From Lysobacter sp. CFH 32150 (GTDB lineage Bacteria > Pseudomonadota > Gammaproteobacteria > Xanthomonadales > Xanthomonadaceae), in NCBI RefSeq assembly GCF_022758295.1, contig NZ_JALDWJ010000009.1, positions 180,209 through 244,208 on the forward strand: 64,000 nt of DNA. The letters are read 5' to 3'. The notes below the pieces were generated by a model that was not told where the DNA came from, did no database searches, and worked only from the letters and a program-made list of their open reading frames with translations. Below, piece by piece: positions 18,254 through 27,343 of the stretch. Each line of letters begins with the position of its first letter. Position 1 is the first letter of the stretch. The position numbers were made by a program, and so were the translations under genes.

Positions 18254-18610
18254 ATGAATGCAACTCCGCCCCGTCGTTCCTGGCTCGCCGCCAATGGCGC
18301 CTTGTGCGCCGCCGCGGCGGTTGCGCTGGCGGCCTTCGCGGCGCACGGCACGAGCGGTGAAGCACAATCGCGTCTGTGGCTGGCAGCGGTATTCGCATTC
18401 GGGCACGGTCTCGCGCTGGCGGTGCTCGCGCCCGCCGCGCGCGGGCTCGGCCGCCTTGCGATGTCGCTGCTGTACGTGGGCGTGCTGCTGTTTTCCGGCA
18501 GCCTGGTGTTCAATGTACTGGCGCACTGGCCGACGACGCTGGCGCCGTTCGGCGGCACGCTGCTGATCATCGGTTGGTTGTTGTACGCGATCGAAATGTT
18601 GCGACGCTGA
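18254..18610 (+). CDS. DUF423 (YgdD-like) small membrane protein
   Basis: A 118-residue inner-membrane protein with four hydrophobic helices. The pattern GALCAAAAVALAAFAAHG near the N-terminus and the later FSGSLVFNVLAHW / FGGTLLIIGWLLYAI match the DUF423 family (E. coli YgdD). Function unknown. The next gene starts 13 bases downstream with AAGGAG, so the two are probably co-transcribed. Confidence 0.85.
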   Translation: MNATPPRRSWLAANGALCAAAAVALAAFAAHGTSGEAQSRLWLAAVFAFGHGLALAVLAPAARGLGRLAMSLLYVGVLLFSGSLVFNVLAHWPTTLAPFGGTLLIIGWLLYAIEMLRR

Positions 18611-18623
18611 AGGAGCCTATTGC

Positions 18624-19298
18624 ATGCCACGCCACGCCCGCGGATTCGATACCGACGCTGCCTTCGCGCACCTCGGCAAGCGTGATCGGAAACTTGGCGC
18701 ATGGATGAAGAAGCTCGGTCCGATAGAAGCGGATCCACGCTGGCGCAAGCCTTTCGATCCGGTCGATGCACTGGCGCGCGCGATCCTCTACCAGCAACTC
18801 AGCGGCAAGGCGGCCGCGACGATCGTTGCGCGCGTGGAAACCGCGATCGCGAGCGATCGCTTCCACTGCGACACCCTGGCGCGCTGCGACGACACCACCA
18901 TCCGTGCCTGCGGCGTGTCCGGCAACAAGCTGTTGGCACTACGCGATCTCGCACTGCGTGAGTCGCGGAACGAGATCCCGGACCTGCGCCGCATGAGCAC
19001 GATGGACAACGACGCCATCATCGCCGCGCTGGTGCCGGTCCGCGGCATCGGTCGCTGGACGGTGGAAATGATGCTGATGTTCCGCCTCGGCCGTCCCGAC
19101 GTCCTGCCGGTGGACGACCTCGGCATCCGCAAGGGTGCGCAAGTCGTCGACAAGCTCGACGACATGCTCAAGCCGAAGGACCTCATCGAACGCGGCGAGC
19201 GCTGGGGCCCGTACCGCACCTACGCCAGCCTGTATCTGTGGCGCATCGCCGATTCGGCAGTGAAAACGAAAACGCCGACCAAGCGCTCGCAGGACTAA
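18624..19298 (+). CDS. DNA-3-methyladenine glycosylase II, AlkA/HhH-GPD type
   Basis: A 224-residue base-excision repair glycosylase that removes alkylated purines. The helix-hairpin-helix is VRGIGRWTVEMMLMF and the catalytic aspartate lies in LPVDDLGIRKG. The N-terminal AlkA TBP-like domain is absent, as in the short bacterial Mag/AlkA group. AAGGAG lies 8 bases before the ATG. The stop overlaps the stop of the convergent acyltransferase gene by four bases. Confidence 0.9.
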   Translation: MPRHARGFDTDAAFAHLGKRDRKLGAWMKKLGPIEADPRWRKPFDPVDALARAILYQQLSGKAAATIVARVETAIASDRFHCDTLARCDDTTIRACGVSGNKLLALRDLALRESRNEIPDLRRMSTMDNDAIIAALVPVRGIGRWTVEMMLMFRLGRPDVLPVDDLGIRKGAQVVDKLDDMLKPKDLIERGERWGPYRTYASLYLWRIADSAVKTKTPTKRSQD

Positions 19299-20353
19299 GC
19301 CGACGCCGGCGACGCCGCCGGCGTGCGCGTGCCGAAGCGACGCTTCAATCGCAGCGCCGGTCGTTCCACCAGGAACCACGACGCCGCGGCCAATGCCAGC
19401 GCCAGCAGGGTGGTCCAGAACGTATTGTGCAAGGCTCCGCCGGGTGCAAAGGCCTGCACCAGCTGGGCGGATGGCCAGCCATACAGGTACAGGCCATACG
19501 ACAGGTCGTTGTGGCGGATCATCGGCAGCTTCGGCATGAATGCCATAAACAGAGTGCCGTAGCTCAGCGTCGCGAAATAAGCGAGGTGGAACCACGGCGA
19601 ACCGCGCGTCGCCGCGCAGACCGCGAGGAGCAGCGCCATCAGCCACCACGACATCCGCACGCGCTCGCGGTTCACCCACAATGCCGTGCCGGTGATGAAG
19701 AACGCCGTGCACCAGATGATGTTGGCGAGCCATTCCGGCAGCGGATGGCGCCACACCGCATAAGCGTAGGCGCCGGCTAGCGCGAGTGCCCACAACGGGG
19801 TATATCGACGCGGCGTGAGCAGGCCGGCTACGCTGGCGACGAGCAGTGCCAGGTACAACCGCGCCTCGATCGGGAGTGTCCACAGCGAGCCGTTCACTGC
19901 GGCGCGCGGCAACGAGTCGAATACGCCTGGCAGGAAGTACTCGTTCGACCACAGCGATGCGTTGATCCAAAAATAGCGCCATGGCTCCGGTCGTTGCCAG
20001 TAATCGGCGGCGGTGGTCAGCAACGACCCGAGCACGAATGCACTGAGGGCGGCGCAGACGATCAGCCCGGGCAGGATGCGCAACGCACGTGAAGCCAGGT
20101 AGCTGTGCACGCTGTTGCGCTGCAGACTCGCGGCGATCAGGAAGCCGCTGATGATGAAGAACACATCCACCGCCACGCCGCCGGCAAACTTGAACCGGGT
20201 GACGTGTGTGACCAGGTCGCCGCCTGGCGAGGCGGTGATCACCCATGCGTGGCCATAGATCACCAACCACGCGGCGATCAATCGCATCAGGTTGAAATTG
20301 TTGCGGCCGGTGTTCCAGTGATCAGCCAGCGTGGAACGTCTCGTCAGGTTCAT
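19295..20353 (-). CDS. acyltransferase 3 (OafA/YrhL-type) membrane protein
   Basis: A 352-residue integral membrane O-acyltransferase with about ten helices. The family signature is LMRLIAAWLVIYGHAW near residue 25, with the conserved histidine in YGHAW, followed by VDVFFIISGFLIAASL. Such enzymes acetylate sugars of lipopolysaccharide, exopolysaccharide or peptidoglycan. No glycan cluster is adjacent so the substrate is open. Confidence 0.88.
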   Translation of the reverse strand: MNLTRRSTLADHWNTGRNNFNLMRLIAAWLVIYGHAWVITASPGGDLVTHVTRFKFAGGVAVDVFFIISGFLIAASLQRNSVHSYLASRALRILPGLIVCAALSAFVLGSLLTTAADYWQRPEPWRYFWINASLWSNEYFLPGVFDSLPRAAVNGSLWTLPIEARLYLALLVASVAGLLTPRRYTPLWALALAGAYAYAVWRHPLPEWLANIIWCTAFFITGTALWVNRERVRMSWWLMALLLAVCAATRGSPWFHLAYFATLSYGTLFMAFMPKLPMIRHNDLSYGLYLYGWPSAQLVQAFAPGGALHNTFWTTLLALALAAASWFLVERPALRLKRRFGTRTPAASPASA

Positions 20354-20362
20354 TCCGGCGAA

Positions 20363-21175
20363 TTATCCCTGCGAGAAGCACCAATGCCACGGCTCGTAAA
20401 CGATGCCGTGCGGGTTGCCGCGCGGGTAGCTCATGACGAAACCGTAGGCACCCGCGTTGTCGCATAGCCAGGCGAAGGCGGGCGTGCGTTCGAAGGATTC
20501 CTCGGCTGGTGGTTCGTCCGGCGTGCCGATGTCGAGGGCGCGGCCGGAATGGTGTTCGCTGTAGCCAGGCGCCGCATTGACGGTGAGGATTTCGTCGACG
20601 CTCTGGCCGCGCGCGAGTTTGCGTTCGAAGATGCCGAGCTGGTAGTCGTGGCTGCGGTAGCCGGAGATCGCTTCAAGGACGACGTCGTCGCGCAGCGCGC
20701 CTTCGTGCATGTGTGCCCAGGCGCGCGCGGCGGGATCGACCAGCCAGAGCGGGCGGCGATAGCGATCGAAGCCGGCGAAACCCAGCCATTCGGGTTCGGC
20801 GACGAGAGGCAGGCCGGTGCGTTCGCCGTAGCCATCATCGAGGCCGAGTTGGTGCAGGCGATCCTGCAGGCGATCCAGCGGCAGCTCGGCGATGCGATCC
20901 CCGCGCAGATGCCTCGTTGTCATTGCGTCGAGCACGTCCAATGCGGCGTCGATGCCGGGTTCGCGCATCAGCCGCGGAACCAGGCCCTGCAGGCCTTCGG
21001 GCAGGTCGGCGGCGAGAAAGCGGCCATCGCGTTTGCGCCGCAGCACGCGCCGCGCGCGTGAGAGAATCCGCGCATCCGCGTTGCTGCGCGCGAGCAGCAG
21101 GGCGCTGGGCCAGAGCTCGATCTCAGGCGTATTGATCAGGATCGTCTTGATCAGTAGCGGGGCTTGGCTGCGCAT
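20363..21175 (-). CDS. M15-family D-alanyl-D-alanine carboxypeptidase (VanY-like)
   Basis: A 270-residue peptidase acting on peptidoglycan stem peptides. The zinc-site motifs of the M15B family are seen: SGYRSHDYQ, PGYSEHHSGRALDIG and the terminal YEPWHWCF. The first 90 residues are not similar to the catalytic domain and no classic signal peptide is visible, which is unusual for a periplasmic enzyme; it could be exported by another route or start elsewhere. Nine bases separate it from the downstream acyltransferase gene, suggesting an operon. Confidence 0.82.
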   Translation of the reverse strand: MRSQAPLLIKTILINTPEIELWPSALLLARSNADARILSRARRVLRRKRDGRFLAADLPEGLQGLVPRLMREPGIDAALDVLDAMTTRHLRGDRIAELPLDRLQDRLHQLGLDDGYGERTGLPLVAEPEWLGFAGFDRYRRPLWLVDPAARAWAHMHEGALRDDVVLEAISGYRSHDYQLGIFERKLARGQSVDEILTVNAAPGYSEHHSGRALDIGTPDEPPAEESFERTPAFAWLCDNAGAYGFVMSYPRGNPHGIVYEPWHWCFSQG

Positions 21176-21218
21176 GCACGCAGCTTAGCCGCGGCCGCGG
21201 CCGGGGTCATCCCATCCG

Positions 21219-21404
21219 TCAGCGACGCGATTCGCGCCACAGCATCAGGGCCAGCCCACCGGCGATCAGGCAGGCAAGGCCGCTGACCCAGGTCGGGATC
21301 GCTACGCCGTTGATGATCACGTCCCAGCCTTGCAGGAAACGCACCAGTTGCAGGACCGAGAGCAGGCTCAGGAAGATGATGGTTAGCGTGGTGAACGGTT
21401 TCAT
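21219..21404 (-). CDS. small two-helix membrane protein
   Basis: A 61-residue protein with two hydrophobic segments (TIIFLSLLSVLQLV and VSGLACLIAGGLALMLW) and a basic end. The ATG follows GAGGAG by 7 bases, an excellent ribosome site. It is the last gene of the unit that starts with the SPFH gene, 49 bases after the PH-domain gene. Function unknown. Confidence 0.75.
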   Translation of the reverse strand: MKPFTTLTIIFLSLLSVLQLVRFLQGWDVIINGVAIPTWVSGLACLIAGGLALMLWRESRR

Positions 21405-21453
21405 GTGGTGCTCCTCGGTGGTCCTCCCGGTACGGGACCGAAAGGCGATGGAC

Positions 21454-21966
21454 TTAACCAGTGACGATGCGCAATGCATCCAGTAGTGCTTGTGGCTGCT
21501 GCAGGCTCAACAGCAGTTTCTTCCCTGATGTCTCCGGCAACACCAGCACGCGCGACCGATCGGTGAGCAGCACGAACGCAGGGCTGCGGTCGCGCAGGCG
21601 GAAATGCCCCATGCTGCAACCCGGCAGGCGCGTGCCGAATATCTTGATCAATGGCTTCCATTCACTGCGCTCGCGCAAGTCGATGATCCGTGCTGCGGCC
21701 AGATTGAGGCCGGTGACTGCAACGCGGCGCGTATTGACGCCGGCCGCGATGATGAGCGTATTGGCGTCCAGCGTGACCCGACGTCGGCGCAGCAACAGTG
21801 CCAGCACGATGAACGACGCGAGAGCGACCGGCAGTACCAACCACGCATGCGATTCCCGCGTCGTCGCCAGCAGGATGATGCCGATCACTACGATGAGTGC
21901 CGAGAGGCCGGGCAGCAGCCAGACCAGGCGGGCATCGGGCGGGACGATGGCGAATTCGCGCTTCAT
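21454..21966 (-). CDS. membrane protein with PH-like domain
   Basis: A 170-residue protein with two N-terminal helices (residues 13-60) followed by a soluble part of strands typical of bacterial PH domains (LDANTLIIAAGVNTRRVAV, RSPAFVLLTDRSRVLVLP). Its ATG overlaps the stop of the CPBP protease gene (ATGA). Unknown role; membrane scaffolding is a plausible inference given the SPFH partner. Confidence 0.7.
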   Translation of the reverse strand: MKREFAIVPPDARLVWLLPGLSALIVVIGIILLATTRESHAWLVLPVALASFIVLALLLRRRRVTLDANTLIIAAGVNTRRVAVTGLNLAAARIIDLRERSEWKPLIKIFGTRLPGCSMGHFRLRDRSPAFVLLTDRSRVLVLPETSGKKLLLSLQQPQALLDALRIVTG

Positions 21967-22766
21967 CCTGTCGGCGCCATGGAGGCCATCGGCGCGAGCA
22001 CGTGCAGGACAATGTCGGCGCTGAAGTGACCGAGCATCGCCATTTCGATGCCACGCCGCCAGTACAGCCAACCGAAAGCCAAACCGACGACCGCATTGAG
22101 AGCGATGGTGCGAAACACGACGATGTCGCTCAATCCCCACAACTTGGCTGCGGCAGGAAGGTGGCCCACGCCGAACAGCAACGCCGCGATCACGATCGCC
22201 ACCCAGTAGGTGGTGACGCGCGGCTGACGGCGGCCGAAGGCGGTGAAAGACCAGACCAGTAATGTCATCAGGAACAGGCGCAGTTGCAGTTCTTCGGCGA
22301 TTCCGCCGTAGAACGAGGCAAGCAGGCCGTTGAGCGCCGACTTGCCGGTATCGGTGATGGCATGCAGTGGTTTCGGCAGCAATGGGTCCAGCAGCAGGCT
22401 GGCGCCCAGCACAATGACGGCAAAGATGGCGCCGATGGCGATCGACTGTACTGGCTTCAGCGTGCGCCAGCCAGGTATCGCGCGGCGCGCGAGCCAGGTC
22501 TGCAGCAGTGGGCTGCCAAGCCCTACGCGATGCCCCATGCGCAGGCCCAGCAGGGACAACAGTCCGAGCAAAACGAAGGCCTGCAATCCTTGCAAGGCGA
22601 CTAACGCCGGAAGTGGAATCCGCAGTCCCTCGAATGCCTGCGGCGTCAATTGCATGAGGTAAGGCATGACCGCCATCGCCGACAATCCCGCCAGCAATCC
22701 CCATAGCGCAGCCGTCCTGACATCCAGGTTCCAAGGAGGTCCCGGGATGGTGGCTTGCGCGTCCAT
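21963..22766 (-). CDS. CPBP-family intramembrane glutamic protease
   Basis: A 267-residue polytopic membrane protein of the CPBP/Abi (CAAX protease) family. The first catalytic motif is GIAEELQLRLFLM (EExxxR), followed by the histidine motif GVGHLP and the last motif MLGHFSADIVLH. These enzymes cleave prenylated or membrane substrates or serve as bacteriocin immunity factors. Start and stop overlap neighbours (TGATG and ATGA). Confidence 0.85.
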   Translation of the reverse strand: MDAQATIPGPPWNLDVRTAALWGLLAGLSAMAVMPYLMQLTPQAFEGLRIPLPALVALQGLQAFVLLGLLSLLGLRMGHRVGLGSPLLQTWLARRAIPGWRTLKPVQSIAIGAIFAVIVLGASLLLDPLLPKPLHAITDTGKSALNGLLASFYGGIAEELQLRLFLMTLLVWSFTAFGRRQPRVTTYWVAIVIAALLFGVGHLPAAAKLWGLSDIVVFRTIALNAVVGLAFGWLYWRRGIEMAMLGHFSADIVLHVLAPMASMAPTG

Positions 22767-22945
22767 CAGTGCGGCTTTTTCAGGAACAGTTGAAAGGGAT
22801 GGAAGCGATTCGACTGCACTACGCTCACCAGTTCCCAGCCCTGCAGGCCGAGCTGGTTGAGACGTTCCTGCACCGCTTCGCGACTGGAACCGAGGAATCC
22901 CGGCTTCACTTCCACGACCTGGTAGGTCCAGCGTTCACTCGCCAT
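22766..22945 (-). CDS. DUF4177-like small protein
   Basis: A 59-residue protein: [14 protein letters not shown], then a helix and [12 protein letters not shown], ending FLKKPH. The GWELV core is the DUF4177 signature. Its ATG lies inside the end of the ribbon-helix-helix gene (11-base overlap) and its TGA overlaps the CPBP start (TGATG). Function unknown; often found next to SPFH or Arc-like genes. Confidence 0.8.
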   Translation of the reverse strand: MASERWTYQVVEVKPGFLGSSREAVQERLNQLGLQGWELVSVVQSNRFHPFQLFLKKPH

Positions 22946-23123
22946 CGTCTTTCTCCGTTCTTTTGTCGCCGGGCGCCTTCAGCCGCCCGGCCTTGCGCAA
23001 TGCATCGCGCAACAGGTATTCGATCTGCGCGTTGAGCGAGCGCAACTCGTCGTCGGCCCAGCGCTGCGCCGCGGCCAGCACTTCGGCGTTGATGCGCAGC
23101 GGATAGGCTTTCTTCTCGCTCAT
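22935..23123 (-). CDS. Arc-like ribbon-helix-helix protein
   Basis: A 62-residue protein with [20 protein letters not shown] and [18 protein letters not shown], the strand-helix-helix pattern of Arc/MetJ-type DNA-binding proteins. The strand residues (PLRI) would contact the DNA major groove. The charged tail KDDGE overlaps the next start. A candidate autoregulator of the surrounding operon. Confidence 0.8.
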   Translation of the reverse strand: MSEKKAYPLRINAEVLAAAQRWADDELRSLNAQIEYLLRDALRKAGRLKAPGDKRTEKDDGE

Positions 23124-23143
23124 AGTTCCTGCCGCGCCGCCGC

Positions 23144-23329
23144 TCAGAACAGACCGTGGCTGGCGGCGGTGGCCACGCCAACGCCAAGCAGGGCGAGCGA
23201 GGCTGCGGCAAGCGCGAGGGAAGCGCGGCGGTGACCTGTTCCGGCGCGGCGACGCAGGTACATGGCCAGCGGCAGGATCGGCAGCAGTGCAATCAGGACG
23301 GCGGCGCCGCCATAGGTCGTAGCGTTCAT
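23144..23329 (-). CDS. small membrane protein in the SPFH operon
   Basis: A 61-residue protein with two hydrophobic helices ([17 protein letters not shown] and [19 protein letters not shown]) separated by a basic loop [16 protein letters not shown] lies before the ATG. Function unknown; sits 19 bases after SPFH and 20 before the ribbon-helix-helix gene. Confidence 0.75.
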   Translation of the reverse strand: MNATTYGGAAVLIALLPILPLAMYLRRRAGTGHRRASLALAAASLALLGVGVATAASHGLF

Positions 23330-23348
23330 GGCATTCCTCCTGGATTGA

Positions 23349-24212
23349 TCAGTACAAGGTGCCGGTATTCACCACCGGCTGGGTGCTGCGGTCGGAGCAC
23401 AGAACCACGAGCAGGTTGCTCACCATCTGCGCTTTGCGCTCCTCGTCGAGGTCGACGACGCCCTTTTCCTTCAATTGTTCGAGCGCCATCTCGACCATGC
23501 TGACCGCGCCGTAGACGATGCGGGTACGGGCCGCTACGACGGCGTTGGCCTGCTGCCGTTGCAGCATCGCGTGGGCGATCTCCGGGGCGTAGGCGAGGTG
23601 GCTGATGCGCGCGTCGATGACGCTGACGCCGGCATCCGCGAGGCGTTCGTCCAGTTGCTCTTTCAGATGGAGCGAAATTTCTGCCGGATGGCTGCGCAAT
23701 GCGACCTGGCCTTCCTCGTGCTGGTCGTACGGGTAGCTGGTCGCCATCGCGCGCAGCGCCGATTCGGTCTGGATGTGGACGAAGCTTTCGTAATCGTCGA
23801 CGTTGAACACCGCTTCGGCTGAATCGACGACCTGCCAGACGATCACCGCGGCGATCTCGATCGGGCTGCCATCGAGTTCGTTGACCTTGAGTTTGCCGCT
23901 CTCGAAGTTGCGCACGCGCTGGCTGACCTTCTTCTTGCTGAAGAAGGGGTTGTTCCAGCGCAGGCCGTTCTCTTTCACGGTGCCAACGTACTTGCCGAAC
24001 AGGCTCAATACGGCGGCCTGGTTGGGTTCAACCATGTACAGGCCGAACAAGGAGATGAGGGCAACGATTTCGATCGTGAAACCGAACAGGATCCAGGCCA
24101 GCGAATGGGTGTTGAAGCCGGTGAAGACCAGATAGCCGCCGAACACCAGCGCGACGATCAGGCCCAGCAGGACCGGGATACCAGTGGCGGAGCGGATAGG
24201 GTTCTCTTTCAT
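23349..24212 (-). CDS. SPFH/band-7 domain membrane protein
   Basis: A 287-residue protein with two membrane helices (residues 9-60) and an SPFH (stomatin/prohibitin/flotillin/HflK) domain in residues 65-250: [46 protein letters not shown] and [20 protein letters not shown]. Such proteins build microdomain scaffolds and cage membrane proteases. The ATG was preferred over a GTG 11 codons upstream, which falls close to the putative operator. First gene of a tight seven-gene unit ending at 21219. Confidence 0.88.
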   Translation of the reverse strand: MKENPIRSATGIPVLLGLIVALVFGGYLVFTGFNTHSLAWILFGFTIEIVALISLFGLYMVEPNQAAVLSLFGKYVGTVKENGLRWNNPFFSKKKVSQRVRNFESGKLKVNELDGSPIEIAAVIVWQVVDSAEAVFNVDDYESFVHIQTESALRAMATSYPYDQHEEGQVALRSHPAEISLHLKEQLDERLADAGVSVIDARISHLAYAPEIAHAMLQRQQANAVVAARTRIVYGAVSMVEMALEQLKEKGVVDLDEERKAQMVSNLLVVLCSDRSTQPVVNTGTLY

Positions 24213-24252
24213 GACGCGTTCTCTGCGGATTGCCCGGATGGGCACGAAATAT

Positions 24253-24271
24253 TGATATCAAAATGATATCT
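24253..24271. promoter_or_regulatory. tandem TGATATC operator candidate before the SPFH operon
   Basis: The palindrome TGATATCA is followed after three A residues by TGATATCT, so the two GATATC centres are exactly 11 bases apart, one helical turn. It lies in an AT-rich patch in the 100-base gap between the SPFH start and the stop of the next gene. The arrangement suits side-by-side binding of ribbon-helix-helix dimers. Inferred, not proven. Confidence 0.5.
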
Positions 24272-24312
24272 ACAAAGACAAGCGAAATCCGACAAACGGC
24301 ATGGCGTGGACG

Positions 24313-25218
24313 TCAGGGCTGGACCGGGACGTAGAGCAGGGGCGCCGGGCTGAACTCGCCGGTGGCGTACAGGCCGCGCCCGTTCGCAGACCAACTCAGG
24401 GCCTCGGGCTGATGCAGCCAGGGCAGGCCATGCACCTGCGGCGGGCGGGCGAGGGCATGCGCCCAGGTTTCGGCCTTGCGACGCGGGTAGAGCAGCAGGT
24501 TCTGGTAGGTCAGCACGGCCAGGCTGCGGCCGTCGGGTGCGAGTGAGGCGGCGGTGACCTGGCTGCGTATGCGGGCACTGCGCGGATCGACGCGTTGCTC
24601 TTCGGCGCTGGCTTGTGGCACATCGGCCAGTGATCCGATACGGCGCGCGGTCTGCACACCGCTGGCGCGAGGCCGCAGCGGCAGCACGAACAACTCGGGC
24701 GGCTGGCGTTTCTTGGAGATCAGCAGGATCTGCCGACGCGCAGCATCGACCGCTACGGCCTCGCAATCGCGAGGGCCATCGGGCCAACGGAATGCGATCG
24801 ACCACGCCGGTCGCAACTCTTGGCCTTCTTTGAGTTGTTCCGGTTCGGCAACCGCATGCAGCAGCAGCGTTCGGCGCAGGCCACCGTTGTCGCCGGTGTC
24901 GGCGATCAACAGGTAGCGCTTGCCGTCGAGCTCGAACGCGGCGAGGTCCTCCCAGTCGGTATTGACCAGGCCCTCGATGGCGAAACTCGCCAGTCGGGTG
25001 CCGCGCTTGTTGATTGCATGCAACTGCGCCGGGTTGCCGCCGTCCTCGATCAGCCACAGCACATTGCGGTGCGTATGCGATGCCGCCAGACCACTGGCCT
25101 CGTCTAGATCGCCAGTGAGCAGCAAACCCGCCAGACGCGGCTCGGGGGCATCGTTGCAGGCGGCCAGTCCGCAGCAGAGTGCGGCCAGCACGACGAACAG
25201 GGCACGACGAAAGGGCAT
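24313..25218 (-). CDS. predicted lipoprotein, beta-propeller-like
   Basis: A 301-residue lipoprotein; signal LVVLAALCCGLAAC with C21 as lipid anchor. The body contains repeated strands with IEDGGNPAQLHAINKRG, LIADTGDNG, DCEAVAVDAARRQILLISKKR and QPEALSWSANGRGLYATGE, which looks like a phytase-esterase-like or SdiA-regulated beta-propeller. No catalytic assignment. Located at the outer membrane or periplasm by inference. Confidence 0.75.
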   Translation of the reverse strand: MPFRRALFVVLAALCCGLAACNDAPEPRLAGLLLTGDLDEASGLAASHTHRNVLWLIEDGGNPAQLHAINKRGTRLASFAIEGLVNTDWEDLAAFELDGKRYLLIADTGDNGGLRRTLLLHAVAEPEQLKEGQELRPAWSIAFRWPDGPRDCEAVAVDAARRQILLISKKRQPPELFVLPLRPRASGVQTARRIGSLADVPQASAEEQRVDPRSARIRSQVTAASLAPDGRSLAVLTYQNLLLYPRRKAETWAHALARPPQVHGLPWLHQPEALSWSANGRGLYATGEFSPAPLLYVPVQP

Positions 25219-25294
25219 GTACTCAGGATGACATGGCGACGCCGGGTAAACTACGCGCCCGCTGTCTCATGACCCGATCCGGAAGTCGAACAGA

Positions 25295-26509
25295 ATGATC
25301 ACGATTGGCACGCCGCTGTCCCCGCACGCGACTCGCGTACTGCTGCTCGGTTCGGGCGAACTGGGCAAGGAAGTCGCGCTGGAACTGCAGCGCTTCGGCG
25401 TGGAAGTGATCGCCGCCGACCGTTATGCCGACGCACCGGCGATGCAGATCGCGCATCGCTGCCACGTGCTCGACATGCTCGATCCCGCCGCGATCCGTGC
25501 CTTGATCGCGGAAGAGCGCCCGCACCTGATCGTGCCCGAGATCGAGGCGATCCATACCCAGACCCTGGTCGAACTCGAAAAGGAGTTCGCCTCGCAACCG
25601 CTGGCCGACAATGGCGCGACTACTCGCATCATCCCGACCGCGCGCGCTGCTCGCCTGACCATGGATCGCGAAGGTATCCGCCGGCTCGCCGCGGAGACGC
25701 TGGCACTACCGACTTCGAAGTACGAATTCGTCGACACGCTCGACGCTTACCGCATCGCCGTCGCCGAGATCGGCCTGCCGTGCGTGGTCAAGCCGGTGAT
25801 GTCGTCCTCGGGCAAGGGCCAGTCGCTGGTGCGCACCGAAGAGGACATCGACAAGGCCTGGGAGTACGCGCAGACCGGTGGCCGCGCCGGCGCGGGGCGC
25901 GTCATCGTCGAGGGCTTCATCGATTTCGATTACGAGATCACCCTGCTGACCGTGCGCCACGCCGGCGGCACCGACTTCTGCGAGCCGATCGGCCATCTGC
26001 AGCGGGACGGCGACTACCGCGAAAGCTGGCAGCCACAGGCGATGAGCACCCGCGCGCTGGCGAAGGCGCAGGGGATCGCCCGCAGCATCACCGACGAGCT
26101 CGGCGGCTGGGGCGTGTTCGGCGTTGAGCTGTTCGTGAAGGGCGATGAAGTGTGGTTCAGCGAAGTCTCCCCGCGCCCGCACGACACAGGCCTGGTGACG
26201 CTGGTGTCACAGGACCTCAGCGAATTCGCCTTGCACGCGCGAGCCATCCTTGGCCTGCCCATCCCGGCCATCCGCCAGCTCGGCGCCTCGGCTTCATGCG
26301 CCGTGCTCGCGCACGGCCATGGCGTGCCGGTGTTCGGCAACGTACAGGACGCCTTGCACGTGCCCGACACCGCGCTGCGCCTGTTCGGCAAGCCGCGCGT
26401 GGAGGGCCATCGCCGTGTCGGCGTGACCCTGGCACGGGCCGACGATGTCGAGGCTGCGCGCAGCATCGCCCGCGATGCCTGCGCTGCGATCACCGTCGAA
26501 CTGCGATGA
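25295..26509 (+). CDS. purT: formate-dependent phosphoribosylglycinamide formyltransferase 2
   Basis: A 404-residue ATP-grasp enzyme making formyl-GAR from GAR, formate and ATP in purine synthesis (third step, folate-independent route). The N-terminus [20 protein letters not shown], the central [14 protein letters not shown] nucleotide loop and the metal/ATP ligands in [27 protein letters not shown] are characteristic. Length agrees with E. coli PurT (392) plus a short tail. Transcribed alone, divergent from the lipoprotein gene. Confidence 0.95.
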   Translation: MITIGTPLSPHATRVLLLGSGELGKEVALELQRFGVEVIAADRYADAPAMQIAHRCHVLDMLDPAAIRALIAEERPHLIVPEIEAIHTQTLVELEKEFASQPLADNGATTRIIPTARAARLTMDREGIRRLAAETLALPTSKYEFVDTLDAYRIAVAEIGLPCVVKPVMSSSGKGQSLVRTEEDIDKAWEYAQTGGRAGAGRVIVEGFIDFDYEITLLTVRHAGGTDFCEPIGHLQRDGDYRESWQPQAMSTRALAKAQGIARSITDELGGWGVFGVELFVKGDEVWFSEVSPRPHDTGLVTLVSQDLSEFALHARAILGLPIPAIRQLGASASCAVLAHGHGVPVFGNVQDALHVPDTALRLFGKPRVEGHRRVGVTLARADDVEAARSIARDACAAITVELR

Positions 26510-26540
26510 TTGGCAGGATCGAACCAACGGGAACCCCGCG

Positions 26541-26894
26541 ATGAACGAAGCCAACGGCTACGCCGTGTTCTTTTTCCCGCAGGCACTGGAAGCGCTGGGC
26601 GATGCGATCAAGCCCTACCTGCAGGAAGGGCCGGGCGAGCCGCATGTGCTGTGCGCGGAGATCGACACCGCCGGCGCGCTGATCGAGATGACGCTGGCAG
26701 GCAGGACGCCGGAGGGCAAGCCGGTCGCACTGCAGCTGATGGTGCCGACGGGGATGGTGCGGATGATCGTGTCCGCGCACAGCGATGCGGTCTTCGGCTT
26801 CACACCACGGATCGCCACGACGCCAGCGCAGGCACTCCCGGAAGCCTTGCCGCACGATGCCACGACCGCATCGCAGACGCGGGGCAAGGATTGA
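26541..26894 (+). CDS. hypothetical protein
   Basis: A 117-residue soluble protein, MNEANGYAVFFFPQALEALG, with alternating strands (VLCAEIDTAGALIEMTLAG, ALQLMVPTGMVRMIVS). I do not recognise the family. It starts 31 bases after purT and is followed by a strong hairpin, so it is probably co-transcribed with purT. Confidence 0.7.
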   Translation: MNEANGYAVFFFPQALEALGDAIKPYLQEGPGEPHVLCAEIDTAGALIEMTLAGRTPEGKPVALQLMVPTGMVRMIVSAHSDAVFGFTPRIATTPAQALPEALPHDATTASQTRGKD

Positions 26895-26899
26895 GTCAA

Positions 26900-26919
26900 C
26901 GCCGCGCGAACGCGCGGCG
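26900..26919 (+). terminator. hairpin after the purT unit
   Basis: Stem CGCCGCGCG / CGCGCGGCG with a two-base gap, starting 5 bases past the stop; also lies just past the stop of the convergent lipoprotein gene, so it could serve both. Confidence 0.55.
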
Positions 26920-26925
26920 GTCAGG

Positions 26926-27252
26926 TCACAGCGCGCAACCGAACGGCGCGAGTTCTTCCTTCGCCTGATCGTGGGCGATGCTGCATGCGGTCGGTAGCGC
27001 GTCGCGATCCCGTGTGGTCGCGGTTGCCGCGGCTTTCCAGCCTAGACGCGATTGTTCGATGCTGGCGCGCAACTCCGCGCGCTTGGCTTCAGGCACCTGC
27101 TTGTCGATGCAGGCGGCCACTTTGGTGAGGTATTCGTCGCACTGGAGGACACCGATGGTGCCGTCGTCGGTATTGCTGCTGCCTTCCGCGCTGCAGGCGC
27201 TTAGCAGGCACAGAAGGGCGGTGGTGGCGAACAGGCGGGACGTAGTGAGCAT
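26926..27252 (-). CDS. small predicted lipoprotein
   Basis: A 108-residue protein with lipobox LLSAC (C18 or so), then four cysteines and a charged helical body (CDEYLTKVAACIDKQVPEAKRAELR). The spacing C-x-x-x-x-x-x-x-x-C with AACIDK recalls small Xanthomonas lipoproteins of unknown function. The ATG was preferred over a start 19 codons upstream because it gives a standard signal peptide. Confidence 0.75.
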   Translation of the reverse strand: MLTTSRLFATTALLCLLSACSAEGSSNTDDGTIGVLQCDEYLTKVAACIDKQVPEAKRAELRASIEQSRLGWKAAATATTRDRDALPTACSIAHDQAKEELAPFGCAL

Positions 27253-27343
27253 GGTGGCGATCGCTGCGTAGGCTGGGCACGAAACGGCCGGCTGTGCGCC
27301 GGAGACCACCTGTTTAGACCGCCATGGTTACAAGTCGATGACG

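Noticed and set aside
18624..19298. EndoIII/MutY-type iron-sulfur glycosylase
   Set aside because: No terminal four-cysteine cluster; HhH-GPD with the catalytic Asp fits AlkA.
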